From positions 1-36,785 of the forward strand of contig NZ_VOUA01000035.1 in assembly GCF_024372725.1 (NCBI RefSeq): a stretch of DNA of 36,785 bases, in the 5' to 3' direction. Numbering within the stretch: position 1 is the stretch's first letter; each line of letters starts with the position of its first letter. The DNA comes from Methanosarcina sp. KYL-1. Its GTDB lineage: Archaea; Halobacteriota; Methanosarcinia; Methanosarcinales; Methanosarcinaceae. The position numbers were made by a program, and so were the translations under genes. The notes below the pieces were generated by a model, which saw only the letters and a program-made list of their open reading frames with translations, was not told the DNA's origin and ran no database searches. Positions 17,348 to 25,367 of the stretch are shown here, piece by piece.

Positions 17348-18481
17348 ATGAATTACGTTTCTAAAAAGGAAAAGTCGAGGCCTGTGTTGATTCGCAAAAA
17401 CATTTCTCTGGATGAAGCCCACCTACAGAAACTCCAGCCCTTGCTTGAAAAACACAATGGAAATTTGAGTGCAGCAGTAAGGGAAGCTATTGATTTGCTT
17501 AGCCTTGCCCTTGAAGGGCATGAAACTCCCGAAGGGATGGCTGAGAGCCTGAAGAAAAAAGAGATCTACTCCGAAACCTGGGAAGAACTTATCCAGAGAG
17601 GGGAATGCATCCTTATGAGCCAGCAGGTGCTGAGCTGGCTTATAAAAAACGCTTCAGGTAGGCTTATGGACAGTGACGTTGTCTACGAGCTGATTAATCC
17701 GTACAGGATAACCACAATCTCCGAGTTGAAAGAATACCTTAACTGCAGAAGCAAACGCAGGGGCTGGAAAATTCAGATTTCTATCTCCTGCAATGACGAA
17801 ATCGAACCTGAATATGCCACCATGGACTTTGTCGGAGGAGACAGGGATTTCCGTGAACTTCTGATAGAGATTGTCTGCATCTTTCTTGCACGCTGGATGA
17901 ACCTTGATGTGGAGTCTGTGTACCGGAAGTCTAATTCATCCACCATCTACCTGAGGAGTTTTGTCCGGCATGACCCGCAGGAAATTGCTCCGGGTGTCTG
18001 GAAGTACTTCGGTTCGAAGGAAGTCCTGTACAGGGAAGTGGAAAGAAAACCTGAGTTCTGGATAACCCTTTCCGAGCTTTACAGAAGTTTTAATTACCAG
18101 AGGGTAGACATCGACAAAAACCTCTTTGAAGCCCTGGTTGGCGGGAAACTTCCTGATATCACGAAATATTTCGAGATCAAGGCCGGACGCTCCCTGCACG
18201 AAATCCCTCTCCCCGAGTTGCTCCCCCTTTTCAAACGCCTGGTGATGGCTTCCCAGCTGGTAAGTGATGTTGAGGTGTGTACGGAAAAAGGGCAGGAATA
18301 CATAAAAATCCTGCATGACTATTCGGATGAAAAAGTTGTTTCAAAGCTTGTGCAGATGTTTTCCAATGTTTTTGAAATGGGCTGGCATACCTTCCGCGTA
18401 AGCTCGGTATCCGAGCTGATAATATTCGATTTTTCTGTTTCCGGGCTCCCTGAAAGGTATTCCTCCGCAAGTTTTTCCTGA
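17348..18481 (+). CDS. Uncharacterised protein with RHH-like N terminus, paralog A
   Basis: A 377-aa protein I do not recognise. Residues 10-60 resemble a ribbon-helix-helix DNA-binding unit: a strand (VLIRKNISL), a helix (EAHLQKLQPLLEKHNG), then a second helix NLSAAVREAIDLLSLAL. The rest (about 75-370) is a larger alpha/beta region with blocks ECILMSQ, YRKSNS.TIYL, FWITLSELYRSFNYQRV and SQLVSDVEV. It aligns end to end with the next gene, so they are tandem duplicates. The ribosome site is weak. No membrane segment or catalytic motif is seen. A DNA-binding regulator with a ligand or partner domain is the most natural reading but is inferred. Confidence 0.8.
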   Translation: MNYVSKKEKSRPVLIRKNISLDEAHLQKLQPLLEKHNGNLSAAVREAIDLLSLALEGHETPEGMAESLKKKEIYSETWEELIQRGECILMSQQVLSWLIKNASGRLMDSDVVYELINPYRITTISELKEYLNCRSKRRGWKIQISISCNDEIEPEYATMDFVGGDRDFRELLIEIVCIFLARWMNLDVESVYRKSNSSTIYLRSFVRHDPQEIAPGVWKYFGSKEVLYREVERKPEFWITLSELYRSFNYQRVDIDKNLFEALVGGKLPDITKYFEIKAGRSLHEIPLPELLPLFKRLVMASQLVSDVEVCTEKGQEYIKILHDYSDEKVVSKLVQMFSNVFEMGWHTFRVSSVSELIIFDFSVSGLPERYSSASFS

Positions 18482-18511
18482 GGCCGGAAATCGCAATTAA
18501 AATTTAAGAAA

Positions 18512-18617
18512 TTTTATATATACCTGCTGATTATGTAAACGGTATATATTAACTATTTATTATATTGGCCATTTGTTTCCATCGGTTCTATCATCTATCA
18601 GCCTATCATCTATCAGT
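18512..18617 (+). promoter_or_regulatory. Promoter region and 15-bp duplication before paralog B
   Basis: TATA-like sequences lie at 18512-18520 and 18542-18550. A 15-bp unit (CTATCATCTATCAGC) is doubled at 18588-18617. Paralog B therefore appears to have its own promoter. Confidence 0.45.
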
Positions 18618-18660
18618 CCTATCGGTCATTTACTTCTATTAATCATTTAATTGCCGCAAA

Positions 18661-19761
18661 ATGTCGGGCTGCTTGAATAAGCACTCTAAAAAAGGTCGAG
18701 GTAAGCTCTTGATTCGGAAAAACGTCTCCATGGAAGATGCATATCTTCAAAAACTGCGTCCTTTTCTGGACGAAAATAACGGGAATTTGAGCGCGGCAAT
18801 AAGGGATGCTATAGCTCTTGCGGATGCTGCCCTTAAGGGCCATGACTCTATTGAGGACGCAATGGAACAGCTCAGCGGAGGCCAAAACTACCCTGCAATC
18901 CGCAACAGCCTGATTGAGAGTGGGGAATGTGTACTGATGAGCCAGCTTGCCGCCAAGTGGCTTATAGAGAAAACCGACGGCATCCTGGTTGAAGATGAGA
19001 TCGTTAGTGAGCTTTTCAATTCTTACCACATAAAGACCGTTCCCGAACTTGTGGAATATCTGAATACCCGTAGCAGGAACCTGGGCTGGGGGTTGGAAGT
19101 TTCCACCATGCACTCCGAAGCCGATAAAACCGAGGTAATCGTGCTCGAAGGCGGAGATCCGAGTTTCAGGGCTTTTATTGCCGAAGAAATTTCCATCTTC
19201 CTGGGCCTCTATCTGGACCTGGATATCTCTTTTATCCACAGGAAGTCAAATTCGGTCCGGATCTATCTCAAGGAGTACTTTTCCACGGGCAAGGAAATCC
19301 CTCCCGGTATCAGAAAACACTTCGGGACCCTGGACTACACCTTCAAAGAGATTAAAAGCAGGCCGGATTTCTGGATCTCCCTGGTGGAAAGGTACAGGAT
19401 GCACAGGTACCAGAGGGTTAACCTGAACATGGAAGTCTTCGAAGCTTTCCTTTCGGAAGAAGTTCCTGACGTAACAAGCTTTTTTGAAGCTTCGGCAGGC
19501 AAGCCTATAAAGGAAATTTCTCTCTGTGAGCTGATTGTCATTTGCAGAAAACTGTCTTCGGTTACCCAGCTTGTGAGCGACGTTGAGAGAGTGCTTGTGG
19601 AAGGAAAGATGACTGTAAAAATCCGGCATCCATATTCAAGTGAAAAAGCCGTAATCAAGCTTATCGAACTTTTCTCTAAAGTTTTCCGGGCTGCAGGATA
19701 CCTTTTTGGGGTAAAAACCGTCTCTAACCTGATTATCCTTGAATTTGAAGAAAAGTGTTGA
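18661..19761 (+). CDS. Uncharacterised protein with RHH-like N terminus, paralog B
   Basis: A 366-aa duplicate of the preceding gene product. The N terminus has the same strand-helix-helix pattern (LLIRKNVSM, EDAYLQKLRPFLDENNG, NLSAAIRDAIALADAAL). Shared blocks include GECVLMSQ, YRKSNS-type HRKSNSVRIYL, FWISLVERYRMHRYQRV and QLVSDVERV. The C terminus (KIRHPYSSEKAVIKLIELFS) is conserved in both. The start codon has no clear ribosome site. Presence of two adjacent, clearly diverged copies suggests either heteromeric assembly or different ligands. No known family is assigned. Confidence 0.8.
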   Translation: MSGCLNKHSKKGRGKLLIRKNVSMEDAYLQKLRPFLDENNGNLSAAIRDAIALADAALKGHDSIEDAMEQLSGGQNYPAIRNSLIESGECVLMSQLAAKWLIEKTDGILVEDEIVSELFNSYHIKTVPELVEYLNTRSRNLGWGLEVSTMHSEADKTEVIVLEGGDPSFRAFIAEEISIFLGLYLDLDISFIHRKSNSVRIYLKEYFSTGKEIPPGIRKHFGTLDYTFKEIKSRPDFWISLVERYRMHRYQRVNLNMEVFEAFLSEEVPDVTSFFEASAGKPIKEISLCELIVICRKLSSVTQLVSDVERVLVEGKMTVKIRHPYSSEKAVIKLIELFSKVFRAAGYLFGVKTVSNLIILEFEEKC

Positions 19762-19887
19762 TAAGATCCCGGTTCTTTTGCTTATCTCGGAGAAAATGGG
19801 AAGATAATTTATTCTCCCCACATTTCCCGGCCCCTAAACTCAATTTAACAGATAAATTGATATTCCAGAGTTTACTATCCCCTTTTC

Positions 19888-20454
19888 ATGAGTGACGTAA
19901 TTTTGCTCTGGGACTGTCCCCTGCTTTTTGAAAAACTGTTTCTGGAATACGGGCTTGAATGCACCCGGGCGCTTTCAACGTCCCTGGGGACCCCTTATCT
20001 TCCTGCCTGCAAGGTCCTGATCGCACCCACAGGCTTTGCAAACCGGCAGTATACCAGCACAGGAACAGGCCTTGAGCGCGGAAAGCGGGCGCTTGAAAGG
20101 TTTGTGGAAAAAGGAGGTACACTGCTGGTTTTCAGTCCCCTGGTCCCTGAATACGAATATGAGTGGCTGCCCTTTTCCCTGAAGTACGTAATGGAAGAAA
20201 ATCCCTGCACCCCTCACCCCGTAGGGGCACACGATGCCCAGAAACTCGTTGAAGGCATCCAGCCTCCTGTCGGATGCGATGGTTATTTTTCCGAAACGGA
20301 TGCGGACGTTGTGCTTGAGGACGATAACGGCAGGCCTATCATGGTCGTAAAAGAAATCGGAAACGGCATGGTGGTGGCAACCACTGTTCACGAGCTGCCT
20401 GCAGCCGGGTTTTTTGAGTGCAGGGTTACGTGTACGAAAAAAGTGAAAGTCTGA
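19888..20454 (+). CDS. Uncharacterised class I amidotransferase-like-fold protein
   Basis: A 188-aa soluble protein. The pattern of a short N-terminal strand (DVILLWDC), a middle strand (CKVLIAPTGF) and FVEKGGTLLVFSPLVPEY resembles the class I glutamine-amidotransferase-like fold used in several non-catalytic or sugar-related families. The strand PIMVVKEIGNGMVVATTVHE also fits such folds. No Cys-His-Glu catalytic triad can be assigned confidently. It follows the two RHH-like paralogs on the same strand, with 126 nt between. A TATA-like sequence near 19850-19862 and no ribosome site suggest a short or absent leader. Its final codons and stop are duplicated just downstream. Confidence 0.7.
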   Translation: MSDVILLWDCPLLFEKLFLEYGLECTRALSTSLGTPYLPACKVLIAPTGFANRQYTSTGTGLERGKRALERFVEKGGTLLVFSPLVPEYEYEWLPFSLKYVMEENPCTPHPVGAHDAQKLVEGIQPPVGCDGYFSETDADVVLEDDNGRPIMVVKEIGNGMVVATTVHELPAAGFFECRVTCTKKVKV

Positions 20455-20469
20455 AAAGTGAAACCCTGA
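20440..20469. repeat. 15-bp duplication containing the stop codon of the upstream gene
   Basis: AAAGTGAAAGTCTGA (20440-20454, ending in the stop) is followed directly by AAAGTGAAACCCTGA. Confidence 0.8.
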
Positions 20470-20599
20470 GGCCAAAAGCTTCTCTCTGCATAGTAACCTG
20501 AAAGTAAACTGAAACTAAAGAAATGCGGGGAAATCAGCGTAAAAAGAACTTGATGAAACATAAAGAAAGCTTTAAAGGAAAAACAAACAGCCAGATGAT

Positions 20600-20647
20600 A
20601 GCTCTGTTGTCAGCTCTGTTGTCAGCTCTATTGTCAGCTCTGTTGTC
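20600..20647. repeat. 12-bp tandem repeat, 4 copies
   Basis: Four copies of AGCTCTGTTGTC (one with a single change) lie in the 3' spacer shared by convergent genes, ending 5 nt before the orphan DUF1894 stop. Confidence 0.95.
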
Positions 20648-20652
20648 AACCT

Positions 20653-20955
20653 TTATTTTATTTTCTTTACATTTTTATCCTTTTTATACTGCTCTCTAAG
20701 TTTCTTGATTTCTCCTGCTTCATTTTTCATCCTGATTACAAAGAGGCCGAAGCAGGGTTTTATGAATTGAAATAGAATGTCATTTCCTGAAAAACCAACA
20801 GGTATAGCTGTACCCAGAAGGAAAATGCCTTTTACATTATACCCTCCTGGTACAAGGTACGCATCCTCCGAACGTTCCTTTATTAAGTTTTCACATTCTT
20901 TGAGGGTTGCATTTTTCAGGAGGATCTCATAGTCAAGTTCGCTTAAACATACCAT
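20653..20955 (-). CDS. DUF1894-family protein, orphan paralog
   Basis: A 100-aa protein clearly homologous to the product of the gene at 21856-22230. Both have a Cys near the N terminus, YEILL, a segment E.Y.V.PGY and the motif KPCFG.FV (KPCYG.FV in the other). The family is restricted to methanogens and has no known function. AAGGT lies about 8 nt upstream of the ATG at 20955. Its leader holds nine copies of a 14-bp repeat. Unlike the other copy it has no DUF1890 partner and lies on the opposite strand, diverging from the pair. The C terminus is a short lysine-rich tail. Confidence 0.82.
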   Translation of the reverse strand: MVCLSELDYEILLKNATLKECENLIKERSEDAYLVPGGYNVKGIFLLGTAIPVGFSGNDILFQFIKPCFGLFVIRMKNEAGEIKKLREQYKKDKNVKKIK

Positions 20956-21400
20956 TTTTGTACCTTTTATGATTTTTTTTCTTTTAGATCAAGCCTTTTA
21001 GATCAAGCCTTTTAGATCAAGCCTTTTAGATCAAGCCTTTTAGATCAAGCCTTTTAGATCAAGCCTTTTAGATCAAGCCTTTTAGATCAAGCCTTTTAGA
21101 TCAAGCCAGAAAGATTCTGATGGCTGTCACTGCCTCAATAGCTCCGAATTAATGCTATAAATTAAAATTACGTGGGGATGATATATAGAGATAGTTCCTT
21201 CTTAAAAGATTAAAAGAGGGCTCTGTATAAATCCTTAATTCAATCCGGATTATTTCTACAGTCTTTTTGTTTACGTCAACCTTTTTGTTTACGTTATACA
21301 CTATCAGTTCAAGGATTTCTGCCTGAACATCAATTGCAAAGGTTGAAATTCAGGGTTAGCCATATTCCTTACAGATAAAATACATAAGAGATGAAATGTT
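20956..21400. other. Divergent spacer between the orphan DUF1894 gene and DUF1890
   Basis: It holds the 14-bp array, minus-strand TATA candidates near 21160 and 21188-21197, and a doubled CTTTTTGTTTACGT word (21263-21276 and 21281-21294). The second copy is followed by a TATA-like GTTATACA that could serve the DUF1890 operon. Confidence 0.5.
20982..21107. repeat. 14-bp tandem repeat, exactly 9 copies
   Basis: Nine identical copies of TTTTAGATCAAGCC occupy 126 bp in the presumed leader of the orphan DUF1894 gene. Read on the minus strand each unit contains AAAAGG, a weak ribosome-site-like word. Confidence 0.98.
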
Positions 21401-21859
21401 ATGACCGGCGAAAAAGTGCTCCTAATGATGGGATGTCCCGAGGTCCCAATTCAAACCAGCATTGCCCTGTATCTTTCCCACAAGCTGGCCAACTTAGGAT
21501 TCGATGTAACCGTTGCCGGGACAGGTGCAGCAAACCAGCTTTTGAAGGTCTCTGATTCCGACGGCTATTATGTAAAAAAGCTGGTGAATCTCGATAAAAC
21601 CCTGGAGGATGTTATTGAGAATAGAGCGGATTTCGACATCTGTTTCGCCTTTATGCATAACGATGCCGGAATGACTTATGCTGCGACCATGAGCGCCGTT
21701 TCTAAGGCCAAACTGTACTCCATAGTCTTTGGCAGGAACGCCGAGGCTCTGGCTGAAACCATCGAGTTCGATTGTGAAATGATCATCGAAAAGGCTGCTC
21801 ACAACCCCGTCCAGCTCAAGAACAGGCTGGATAAGGTGGTGGAGGGGATACTCAAATGA
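21401..21859 (+). CDS. DUF1890-family methanogen protein
   Basis: A 152-aa alpha/beta protein of a family found in methanogens, function unknown. The N terminus (KVLLMMGCPEVPIQTSIALY) starts with a strand and a Cys-Pro turn; FDVTVAGTGAANQLLKV and FAFMHNDAGMTYAATMSAVS follow. The alternating strands and helices recall DsrE/F-like or Rossmann-type folds, which is an inference. The stop overlaps the start of the DUF1894 gene by 4 nt (ATGA), so the two products probably act together. No membrane segment is present. Confidence 0.88.
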   Translation: MTGEKVLLMMGCPEVPIQTSIALYLSHKLANLGFDVTVAGTGAANQLLKVSDSDGYYVKKLVNLDKTLEDVIENRADFDICFAFMHNDAGMTYAATMSAVSKAKLYSIVFGRNAEALAETIEFDCEMIIEKAAHNPVQLKNRLDKVVEGILK

Positions 21860-22230
21860 GCTGTATTGAGCAGATGAAATATGAGATCCTCCTGGATAGG
21901 ACGACCTATAAGGCTGCCAGAGAGTACATTGAGAAAAACTCGGAAGAGGTTTACTATGTATCCCCCGGCTACAAGATCTTCAAGGACTATCACATAATAG
22001 GAGTTCCGCCTATTGCTCTGGGGGCTAAAGGTAATGCTCTGATCTTTACCTATACAAAGCCCTGCTATGGGACTTTTGTCCTGACCGTAGACAACGAGGA
22101 CAGCATAAAGGAGATCGACAGGCTCAGGAAGATGGAGACGGAAAAGGTGACTCCATCATTGAAGAAGAGCAAGCCTGCTGAAAGCTCAAGGGCACCCCTA
22201 ACAAGCTTCCAGGATATGTGGAAAAAGTGA
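21856..22230 (+). CDS. DUF1894-family methanogen protein
   Basis: A 124-aa protein of a methanogen-specific family without known function. It shares CIEQMKYEILL, VYYVSPGY and KPCYGTFVLTV with the orphan copy at 20653-20955; the Cys in KPC.G is the most notable conserved residue. A strong GGAGGGGAT ribosome site lies within the end of the DUF1890 gene, consistent with translational coupling. The C-terminal 30 residues are polar and likely disordered. The stop codon lies inside a 21-bp unit that is repeated three times. Confidence 0.88.
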   Translation: MSCIEQMKYEILLDRTTYKAAREYIEKNSEEVYYVSPGYKIFKDYHIIGVPPIALGAKGNALIFTYTKPCYGTFVLTVDNEDSIKEIDRLRKMETEKVTPSLKKSKPAESSRAPLTSFQDMWKK

Positions 22231-22282
22231 AATCTAAGACGGAAAAAATGAAATGTAAGAAGGAAAAAGTGAAATCTAAGAG
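22220..22282. repeat. 21-bp tandem repeat, 3 copies, containing the DUF1894 stop codon
   Basis: Units at 22220-22240, 22241-22261 and 22262-22282 (GGAAAAAGTGAAATCTAAGA type). The first includes the stop TGA at 22228-22230. Confidence 0.95.
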
Positions 22283-22294
22283 GATTTCAACATC

Positions 22295-22318
22295 GGGAAA
22301 TGAGTTTTCCCTCTTTTT
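22295..22318 (+). terminator. Terminator candidate of the DUF1890-DUF1894 operon
   Basis: GGGAAA (22295-22300) pairs with TTTCCC (22306-22311) across a 5-nt loop and is followed by a T-rich run. Confidence 0.5.
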
Positions 22319-22340
22319 CCTCTAAGTTGGCTTTCAAAAT

Positions 22341-22388
22341 CGAGTTTTACGCTCGTTTACTCTATTTTACTCTATGATCAGGTCCTTT
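22341..22388 (-). repeat. 10-bp duplication at the purM stop codon with small hairpin
   Basis: On the minus strand ATAGAGTAAA occurs twice in succession, the first copy holding the purM stop TAA (22367-22369). It is followed by a CGAG/CTCG hairpin and ATTTTG, a weak terminator. Confidence 0.5.
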
Positions 22389-23368
22389 ACCCTGATCCCG
22401 CTTTCTACGATTTTCCCTACAATCTTTCCGCCGGTAATTTCTGCGGCTTTTGCAGCGTCTTTTTCCGGCAGGATGATCAAAAATCCCATGCCCATATTGA
22501 AAGTCCTGTACATCTCCAGGACTTCTACTCCGCCTTCTTTCTGCAGGAACTTGAATATTTCCTGGGGCTCGAGGGGGTCGGAAAAGTCAAAACCGAGCTG
22601 TGTAACCCTCCTCAGCTTCAAAAGCCCGCTGCCTGTGATGTGGGCAAGCCCGTGGACCTCGCATTTCTTCAGGGCGTCCAGGACTTCGATGTAGATCCGG
22701 GTGGGGGTCAGGAGGTCGTCTCCTATTGTCTTTGAGCTGTCATAGGGGCAGGGGTCGTGGTAGGAATAGCCTGATTCTTCAACAATCTTCCGGACCAGGG
22801 TGTAGCCGTTGCTGTGCACTCCACTGCTCGGGATTCCGACAAGCACGTCACCTACCTTTACCTTTTCTCCGGTGAGGACCTCATCTTTTTTAACAAACCC
22901 CAGGCAGGTGCCTGCAAGGTCAAAGCCTTTAATAATGTCAGGCAGGGTTGCGGTTTCCCCTCCTACAATGGACATCCTGGAGATTTCGGCTCCTTTTACG
23001 AGCCCTTCCCCTATCTGGGCGGCAAAGCCTTCCTCATGCTTTTCCAGGGCCAGGTAGTCCACAAAGGCCACAGGTTCGGCCCCGATGGCCAGGAGGTCGT
23101 TTACGTTCATGGCTATGCAGTCTATCCCTACGGTGTTCCAGCGCTGCATCTCGTTTGCAATAAGGACTTTTGAGCCTACCCCGTCCGTTGTCAGTGCGAG
23201 GGCATATTCCCCGAAATCCAGGAGCCCTGCATAGTGCCCTATCCCTGTCAGGGGGGCTCCGATTCCTTTTCGGACATAACTTAGTTTTTCGATAAGGGTT
23301 TTGACGGTATTCTCTTCTTTTTTGATGTCTACGCCCGAATCTGCGTATGTAAGGTGCTTTTCACTCAC
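22367..23368 (-). CDS. purM: Phosphoribosylformylglycinamidine cyclo-ligase
   Basis: The AIR synthetase of purine synthesis, closing the imidazole ring with ATP. The 333-aa protein has the standard blocks YADSGVDI at the N terminus, TDGVGSKVLIA, GIDCIAMNVNDLLAIGAEP, VGGETATLPD, and IPSSGVHSNGYTLVRK. Near the C terminus are AHITGSGL and MGMGFLIILP. The canonical GGG of the HITGGG motif reads GSG here. The start ATG lies 21 nt after the lysC stop, indicating co-transcription with lysC, an unusual functional pairing. Confidence 0.95.
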   Translation of the reverse strand: MSEKHLTYADSGVDIKKEENTVKTLIEKLSYVRKGIGAPLTGIGHYAGLLDFGEYALALTTDGVGSKVLIANEMQRWNTVGIDCIAMNVNDLLAIGAEPVAFVDYLALEKHEEGFAAQIGEGLVKGAEISRMSIVGGETATLPDIIKGFDLAGTCLGFVKKDEVLTGEKVKVGDVLVGIPSSGVHSNGYTLVRKIVEESGYSYHDPCPYDSSKTIGDDLLTPTRIYIEVLDALKKCEVHGLAHITGSGLLKLRRVTQLGFDFSDPLEPQEIFKFLQKEGGVEVLEMYRTFNMGMGFLIILPEKDAAKAAEITGGKIVGKIVESGIRVKDLIIE

Positions 23369-23389
23369 TCTCTGACCCTTCCTGGCTGA

Positions 23390-24808
23390 TCATAGCTGTT
23401 TTTCAATTCCGTTTCCATTATAGAGTTCGAATTCATTATGCAGGGTCCTGACGGCGTCAAATGCGTCATCTTCCCGGACAACGAAGGAGATGTTGTACTG
23501 GGAAGAACCCTGGCTTATCATGATTATGTTGATCATGGAATTTCCGAGCGCCCCAAAGACCCTCTTTGCCACTCCCGGAGTCCCTGCCATGCCCGCGCCC
23601 ACGACTGCGACCACGCAGACGTTCTTGTCCGAGGTAATCTCCCTTACGATTTCCCGGTTGAACTCGGAATGGAGAGCTTTTAAGGCGGGTTCCACATGGC
23701 CTCCGCTGATCACGAAGGAGAGGTTGGACTCGGAAGAGCCCTGGCTGATCATAACGATGTTCACGCCTGCGTTGGCAAGGGCGGTAAATAGCCGCGCCAC
23801 GGTCCCTACGGTCCCTGCCATCTCGGCGCCTGCGATGTTGATCAGGGCCACGTTCTTGATAAGGCTCACTGCTTTTACCACTTGCCTGCACTGGAACTTC
23901 TCTGCGACCACCAGAGTGCCCTCGAATACCGGGTCAAAAGTATTTTTGACCCTCACCGGGATATGCTCGCGCATTGCAGGTTCGATGGTCCGGGGGTGCA
24001 GTACGTTGGCCCCGAAGTAGGAGAGTTCCATGGCTTCAGCATATGATATCTGTGGGATGGTCCTGGCCTCGGGCACGATCCGGGGGTCCGTGGTCATGAT
24101 ACCGTTCACTTCTTTCCAGAGCCAGATCTCGTCGGCTTTAAGGGCTGCACCTAGGATGGATGCCGAGAAATCCGATCCGCTCCTGCCAAGGGTTGTAATG
24201 ATCCCTTCTTCGTTTTCCCCGATAAAGCCCGTGACCACCTGGATATGGGAGCAAAGCCGGCATCCCAGCCTCTTTTCAACAAGTTCGTAGGTCTTTTCCA
24301 GAGGCCTGGCATTTCCGTAATCCGATGTTGTTACGATCCCTGCTTCCCCCCCGGTATATTCCGTTGAAGAGATCCCGAGGGAGCGGACAGCCCCGGATAC
24401 GATGGGGGCTGCAAGGCGTTCTCCGTAAGAGGAAATGTAGTCAATGGACCTGGGGGTGAGTTCGCCCAGGTAGCAGATCCCGATCAGGGCTTTTTCCAGC
24501 TCATCAATGCGGAGGTCAAGGACCCGGAGGACTTCTTCTGCAACTTTGGGGTCGTCGATGGCATCCTTCACGGCTTCATGGTGTTTGTTTGTAAGCTCTG
24601 TTCTAAACTCTTTCACAAGGGTTGTCCTGCCTTTTGTTGAGGCAAGGTGCGCATTTTCCATGAGCGAATCGGTAACTCCACTGAGTGCCGAGGTTACCAC
24701 CACGATCTGGTTGCCCTCCTCGTAGTAACTTTTAAGAAGCTGGGCAACGTGACGGATCTTTTTTCCGTCTCCAACGGAAGTTCCTCCGAATTTCATCACA
24801 AGTTTCAT
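23390..24808 (-). CDS. lysC: Aspartate kinase
   Basis: Phosphorylates aspartate, the first step to lysine, methionine, threonine and isoleucine. The N-terminal catalytic domain opens with KFGGTSVGDGKKI and contains TLGRSGSDFSASILGAAL. Two C-terminal ACT domains (about residues 315-390 and 395-465) carry paired NIVMISQGSSESN and NIIMISQGSSQYN motifs, typical of amino acid feedback sites. Length 472 aa is normal. GTGATC just upstream of the ATG at 24808 is a good ribosome site. A 18-bp repeat array lies in the presumed leader. purM follows. Confidence 0.94.
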   Translation of the reverse strand: MKLVMKFGGTSVGDGKKIRHVAQLLKSYYEEGNQIVVVTSALSGVTDSLMENAHLASTKGRTTLVKEFRTELTNKHHEAVKDAIDDPKVAEEVLRVLDLRIDELEKALIGICYLGELTPRSIDYISSYGERLAAPIVSGAVRSLGISSTEYTGGEAGIVTTSDYGNARPLEKTYELVEKRLGCRLCSHIQVVTGFIGENEEGIITTLGRSGSDFSASILGAALKADEIWLWKEVNGIMTTDPRIVPEARTIPQISYAEAMELSYFGANVLHPRTIEPAMREHIPVRVKNTFDPVFEGTLVVAEKFQCRQVVKAVSLIKNVALINIAGAEMAGTVGTVARLFTALANAGVNIVMISQGSSESNLSFVISGGHVEPALKALHSEFNREIVREITSDKNVCVVAVVGAGMAGTPGVAKRVFGALGNSMINIIMISQGSSQYNISFVVREDDAFDAVRTLHNEFELYNGNGIEKQL

Positions 24809-24873
24809 GATCGGATCACGTTTTGATATTAAGTAGGAATATTCTGACGCCTTTTTTGGTTGATTGGATCTAT

Positions 24874-24994
24874 AAATTTATTCGATTTATTAAATTTATT
24901 CGATTTATTAAATTTATTCGATTTATTAAATTTATTCGATTTATTAAATTTATTCGATTTATTAAATTTATTCGATTTATTAAATTTATTCGAT
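24874..24994. repeat. 18-bp tandem repeat, 6.7 copies, in the lysC leader
   Basis: The unit AAATTTATTCGATTTATT is repeated without change from 24874. It contains only A, T and one CG, so every unit offers TATA-like sequence on both strands. Confidence 0.97.
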
Positions 24995-25311
24995 TGATTA
25001 TCTTGATATGTTTCTGTCCTGCTTCCAGGACTGATTGCTTCCCCTGCTTGCAGGTCCCTCTCTTCCTGAAAAGAGTCCTCTTTGTAAAGGAAGTTATATG
25101 CTGGCTCTTTTTGCGGCTTAATATACTTTACGCTTTGGGCCTGTCCTGTATAGGATATGGGTACTATATTATAATGTTTGTGTAAAATGTTAGTAGGCAT
25201 TAAAATGTTTGGATAGGCGGAAGAATTCAGTTTTTCCGGGCATCCGGGTGAGGCTCATCAGGCATCTGGCAGGCATCTGGCAGGGCCTGCACGGGCAGCC
25301 CGGCAGAAAGT

Positions 25312-25320
25312 GATATATTT
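25312..25320 (+). promoter_or_regulatory. TATA box of apgM
   Basis: GATATATTT predicts initiation near 25343, leaving a 25-nt leader with AGGTGA at 25358-25363 before the ATG at 25368. Confidence 0.6.
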
Positions 25321-25367
25321 CATCCCCAAGATGAAAGAGAGTAAAACAGCTAAGGACAGGTGAAGCA

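Larger units (their letters stand above)
24809..25367. other. Divergent spacer between lysC and apgM
   Basis: It contains the 18-bp array, a minus-strand TATA candidate (AGTATATTAAG, 25117-25126) that would give lysC a leader near 290 nt, a doubled CAGGCATCTGG near 25259-25281, and the apgM promoter. A minus-strand frame over the array is only repeat translation. Confidence 0.6.

Noticed and set aside
20982-21107. Possible CRISPR array (also considered for the other arrays)
   Set aside because: Units are directly adjacent with no unique spacers and are too short; no cas genes are in the window.
24829-25200. 123-aa minus-strand frame with NKFNKS repeats
   Set aside because: Translation of the 18-bp array in the lysC leader; no supporting ribosome site.
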